Assembly (NCBI GenBank): GCA_902610105.1 | Contig: CACLUN010000006.1 | Location: 1-25,097, forward strand | Length of the DNA: 25,097 nt | Source: an uncultured Bacteroidota bacterium | GTDB lineage: Bacteria > Bacteroidota > Bacteroidia > Flavobacteriales > Flavobacteriaceae | Direction: 5' to 3' | Shown: one piece after another, positions 23,823 through 25,097 of the stretch | Layout: every line of letters begins with the position of its first letter | Position numbering within the stretch: the stretch's first letter is position 1 | Notes under the pieces: generated by a model | Told to the model about the DNA's origin: nothing | Database searches by the model: none | The model's input: only the letters and a program-made list of their open reading frames with translations | Translations under genes and position numbers: made by a program

Positions 23823-25097
23823 ATGAGGAAATTAATTTCAGTTTTCATTTTATTTTTTTCTTTTTTTTTAAGTTCTCAGGAGCCTTTATTCACATTGATT
23901 GATAGTGAAAAAACTGGGATTACTTTTTCAAACGATTTAGTTGATACCAAGGACCATAGTATTTTCTTATATGCTAATTATTATGGCGGAGCTGGCGTTG
24001 GAATAGGTGATTTTGATAATGATGGTCTAGAAGATATTTTTTTAGCTGCAAACCTGATTGATGATAAAATTTATAAAAACCTTGGTAATTTTCAATTTGA
24101 AGATAAAACAAAATTATCTGGGATAATTAATAATGGATCATGGTCTACAGGTGTCACTGTTGCAGATGTTAATAATGACGGATTATTGGATATATATGTT
24201 AGCTGTGAGCTTTACGATGATGCTCCATTTCTTAGAACAAATAAATTATATATAAATAAAGGTGATTTTGAATTTGTAGAGTCTGCTAAAAAGTGGGGTG
24301 TTAACGTAGATAGAAGAACAAGACACTCAGTATTTTTTGACTATAATAATGATGGTCTATTAGATTTATACTTATTAAATCATCCTCCAAATACTGGTAA
24401 TTTTTCTCCATTTTTCGGATCTGATATGACTTTGCCGGAATACAACCTACAACTTTTCGAAAATAAAGGAGATCATTTTGTAGATGTTACTGAGAAAGCA
24501 GGTCTTAATAGAGCAGGTTTTCCAAATGCTGCGGTAATTGGAGACTTTAATAAAGATGGTTGGGCCGATATATATGTTGCAAATGATTTTGATGCTCCTG
24601 ACTTTCTTTACTTTAACAATAAAGATGGATCATTCACTTACAAAACAGAGTCATCATTAAGACATACATCATTTTACAGTATGGGTGTAGATGCAGCGGA
24701 TATCAACAATGATTCTTATTTGGATTTAATGGTATTAGACATGACAGCTGAAGACAATTTTAGATTAAAGTCCAACATGAGTGGTATGAACCCTGATTCC
24801 TTTTGGAACGTAGTAAATGGTGGAGGACATTATCAATATATGTTTAACACTTTGCAGTTAAACAATGGCAATAATACTTTTAGTGATATTGCCCAGTTTA
24901 CAGGAACTGCAGCTACAGATTGGAGTTGGGCAAGTTTAGTAGCTGATTTTGATAATGATGGGAATAAAGATATTTATATAACAAATGGACTTTTAAGAGA
25001 TATTAGAAATACTGATGCCGATAAAAAAATTTCTGAGATAGTTTCAAAAAAGATCAATGAATACATTATTAAAAACCCTAACGATAACGATGTAAGT
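23823..25097 (+). CDS. FG-GAP/VCBS repeat protein (CRTAC1-like), 3' end cut by window
   Basis: The frame is open for 425 codons from ATG 23823 to the window end, so the C-terminus is missing. A signal peptide (about 1-18, FFLSS before Gln) precedes at least six calcium-loop repeats of the form DxDxDGxxD: DFDNDGLED (63-71), DVNNDGLLD (115-123), then DYNNDGLLD, DFNKDGWAD, DINNDSYLD and DFDNDGNKD. These build a beta-propeller of the integrin-alpha/CRTAC1 type; full members often end with an ASPIC/UnbV domain, which would lie beyond the window. It is exported, and a surface or periplasmic carbohydrate-related role is suggested by its position after SusCD. The signal-peptide codons contain T7 and T9 runs. 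The fifth repeat lacks the glycine (NDS). Confidence 0.92.
   Translation, partial: MRKLISVFILFFSFFLSSQEPLFTLIDSEKTGITFSNDLVDTKDHSIFLYANYYGGAGVGIGDFDNDGLEDIFLAANLIDDKIYKNLGNFQFEDKTKLSGIINNGSWSTGVTVADVNNDGLLDIYVSCELYDDAPFLRTNKLYINKGDFEFVESAKKWGVNVDRRTRHSVFFDYNNDGLLDLYLLNHPPNTGNFSPFFGSDMTLPEYNLQLFENKGDHFVDVTEKAGLNRAGFPNAAVIGDFNKDGWADIYVANDFDAPDFLYFNNKDGSFTYKTESSLRHTSFYSMGVDAADINNDSYLDLMVLDMTAEDNFRLKSNMSGMNPDSFWNVVNGGGHYQYMFNTLQLNNGNNTFSDIAQFTGTAATDWSWASLVADFDNDGNKDIYITNGLLRDIRNTDADKKISEIVSKKINEYIIKNPNDNDVS

Overview
The window is AT-rich and looks like a chromosomal piece of a flavobacterium (Bacteroidota, probably a marine or other aquatic Flavobacteriia). The evidence is a SusC/SusD outer-membrane pair, many lipoproteins with short Bacteroidota-type lipoboxes, secreted tandem TonB-C domain proteins, sulfatases, an FG-GAP/VCBS (CRTAC1-like) protein, almost no Shine-Dalgarno sequences, and promoter-like matches to TAnnTTTG. 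No RNA genes, insertion sequences, phage genes or CRISPR arrays were seen. Coding density is very high and many genes overlap or nearly touch.

Layout. (1) 81-1107, minus: a nitroreductase followed after 1 nt by an exported DUF4920 protein. (2) 1226-2974, plus: a DoxX-like membrane protein and a lipoprotein related to ADP-ribosylglycohydrolases. (3) 8794-2957, minus: a co-directional run of a tandem TonB-C protein, a cupin, pterin-4a-carbinolamine dehydratase, a probable 39-residue membrane peptide, an exported amidohydrolase, a GH18 lipoprotein, an MscS channel and a DUF1643 protein. (4) 8825-9586, plus: a Bax inhibitor-1/YccA protein. (5) 12290-9589, minus: a lipoprotein sulfatase and a serine hydrolase joined by an ATGA overlap. 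(6) 12366-18969, plus: a tight four-gene operon of an exported DUF255/thioredoxin-fold protein, a second lipoprotein sulfatase with a CSASR active-site motif, a Tat-exported glycosylasparaginase, and a large membrane protein that combines DUF2231, a CxxCH cytochrome domain, leucine-rich repeats and a hexosaminidase-type C-terminus. (7) 19136-25097, plus: SusC, SusD, a strong hairpin terminator or attenuator, and an FG-GAP/VCBS protein cut by the window end.

How it may fit together (inference). SusCD would import oligosaccharide or glycopeptide. The sulfatases would remove sulfate esters, the GH18 lipoprotein would cut GlcNAc-containing chains, and the glycosylasparaginase would split the GlcNAc-Asn stump, so sulfated glycoprotein or N-glycan-like material is a reasonable substrate guess. 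The redox-type membrane protein translationally coupled to the glycosylasparaginase is the least explained part. The two most unusual points are this operon and the hairpin that ends only 7 nt before the start codon of the VCBS gene, leaving no room for a separate promoter.
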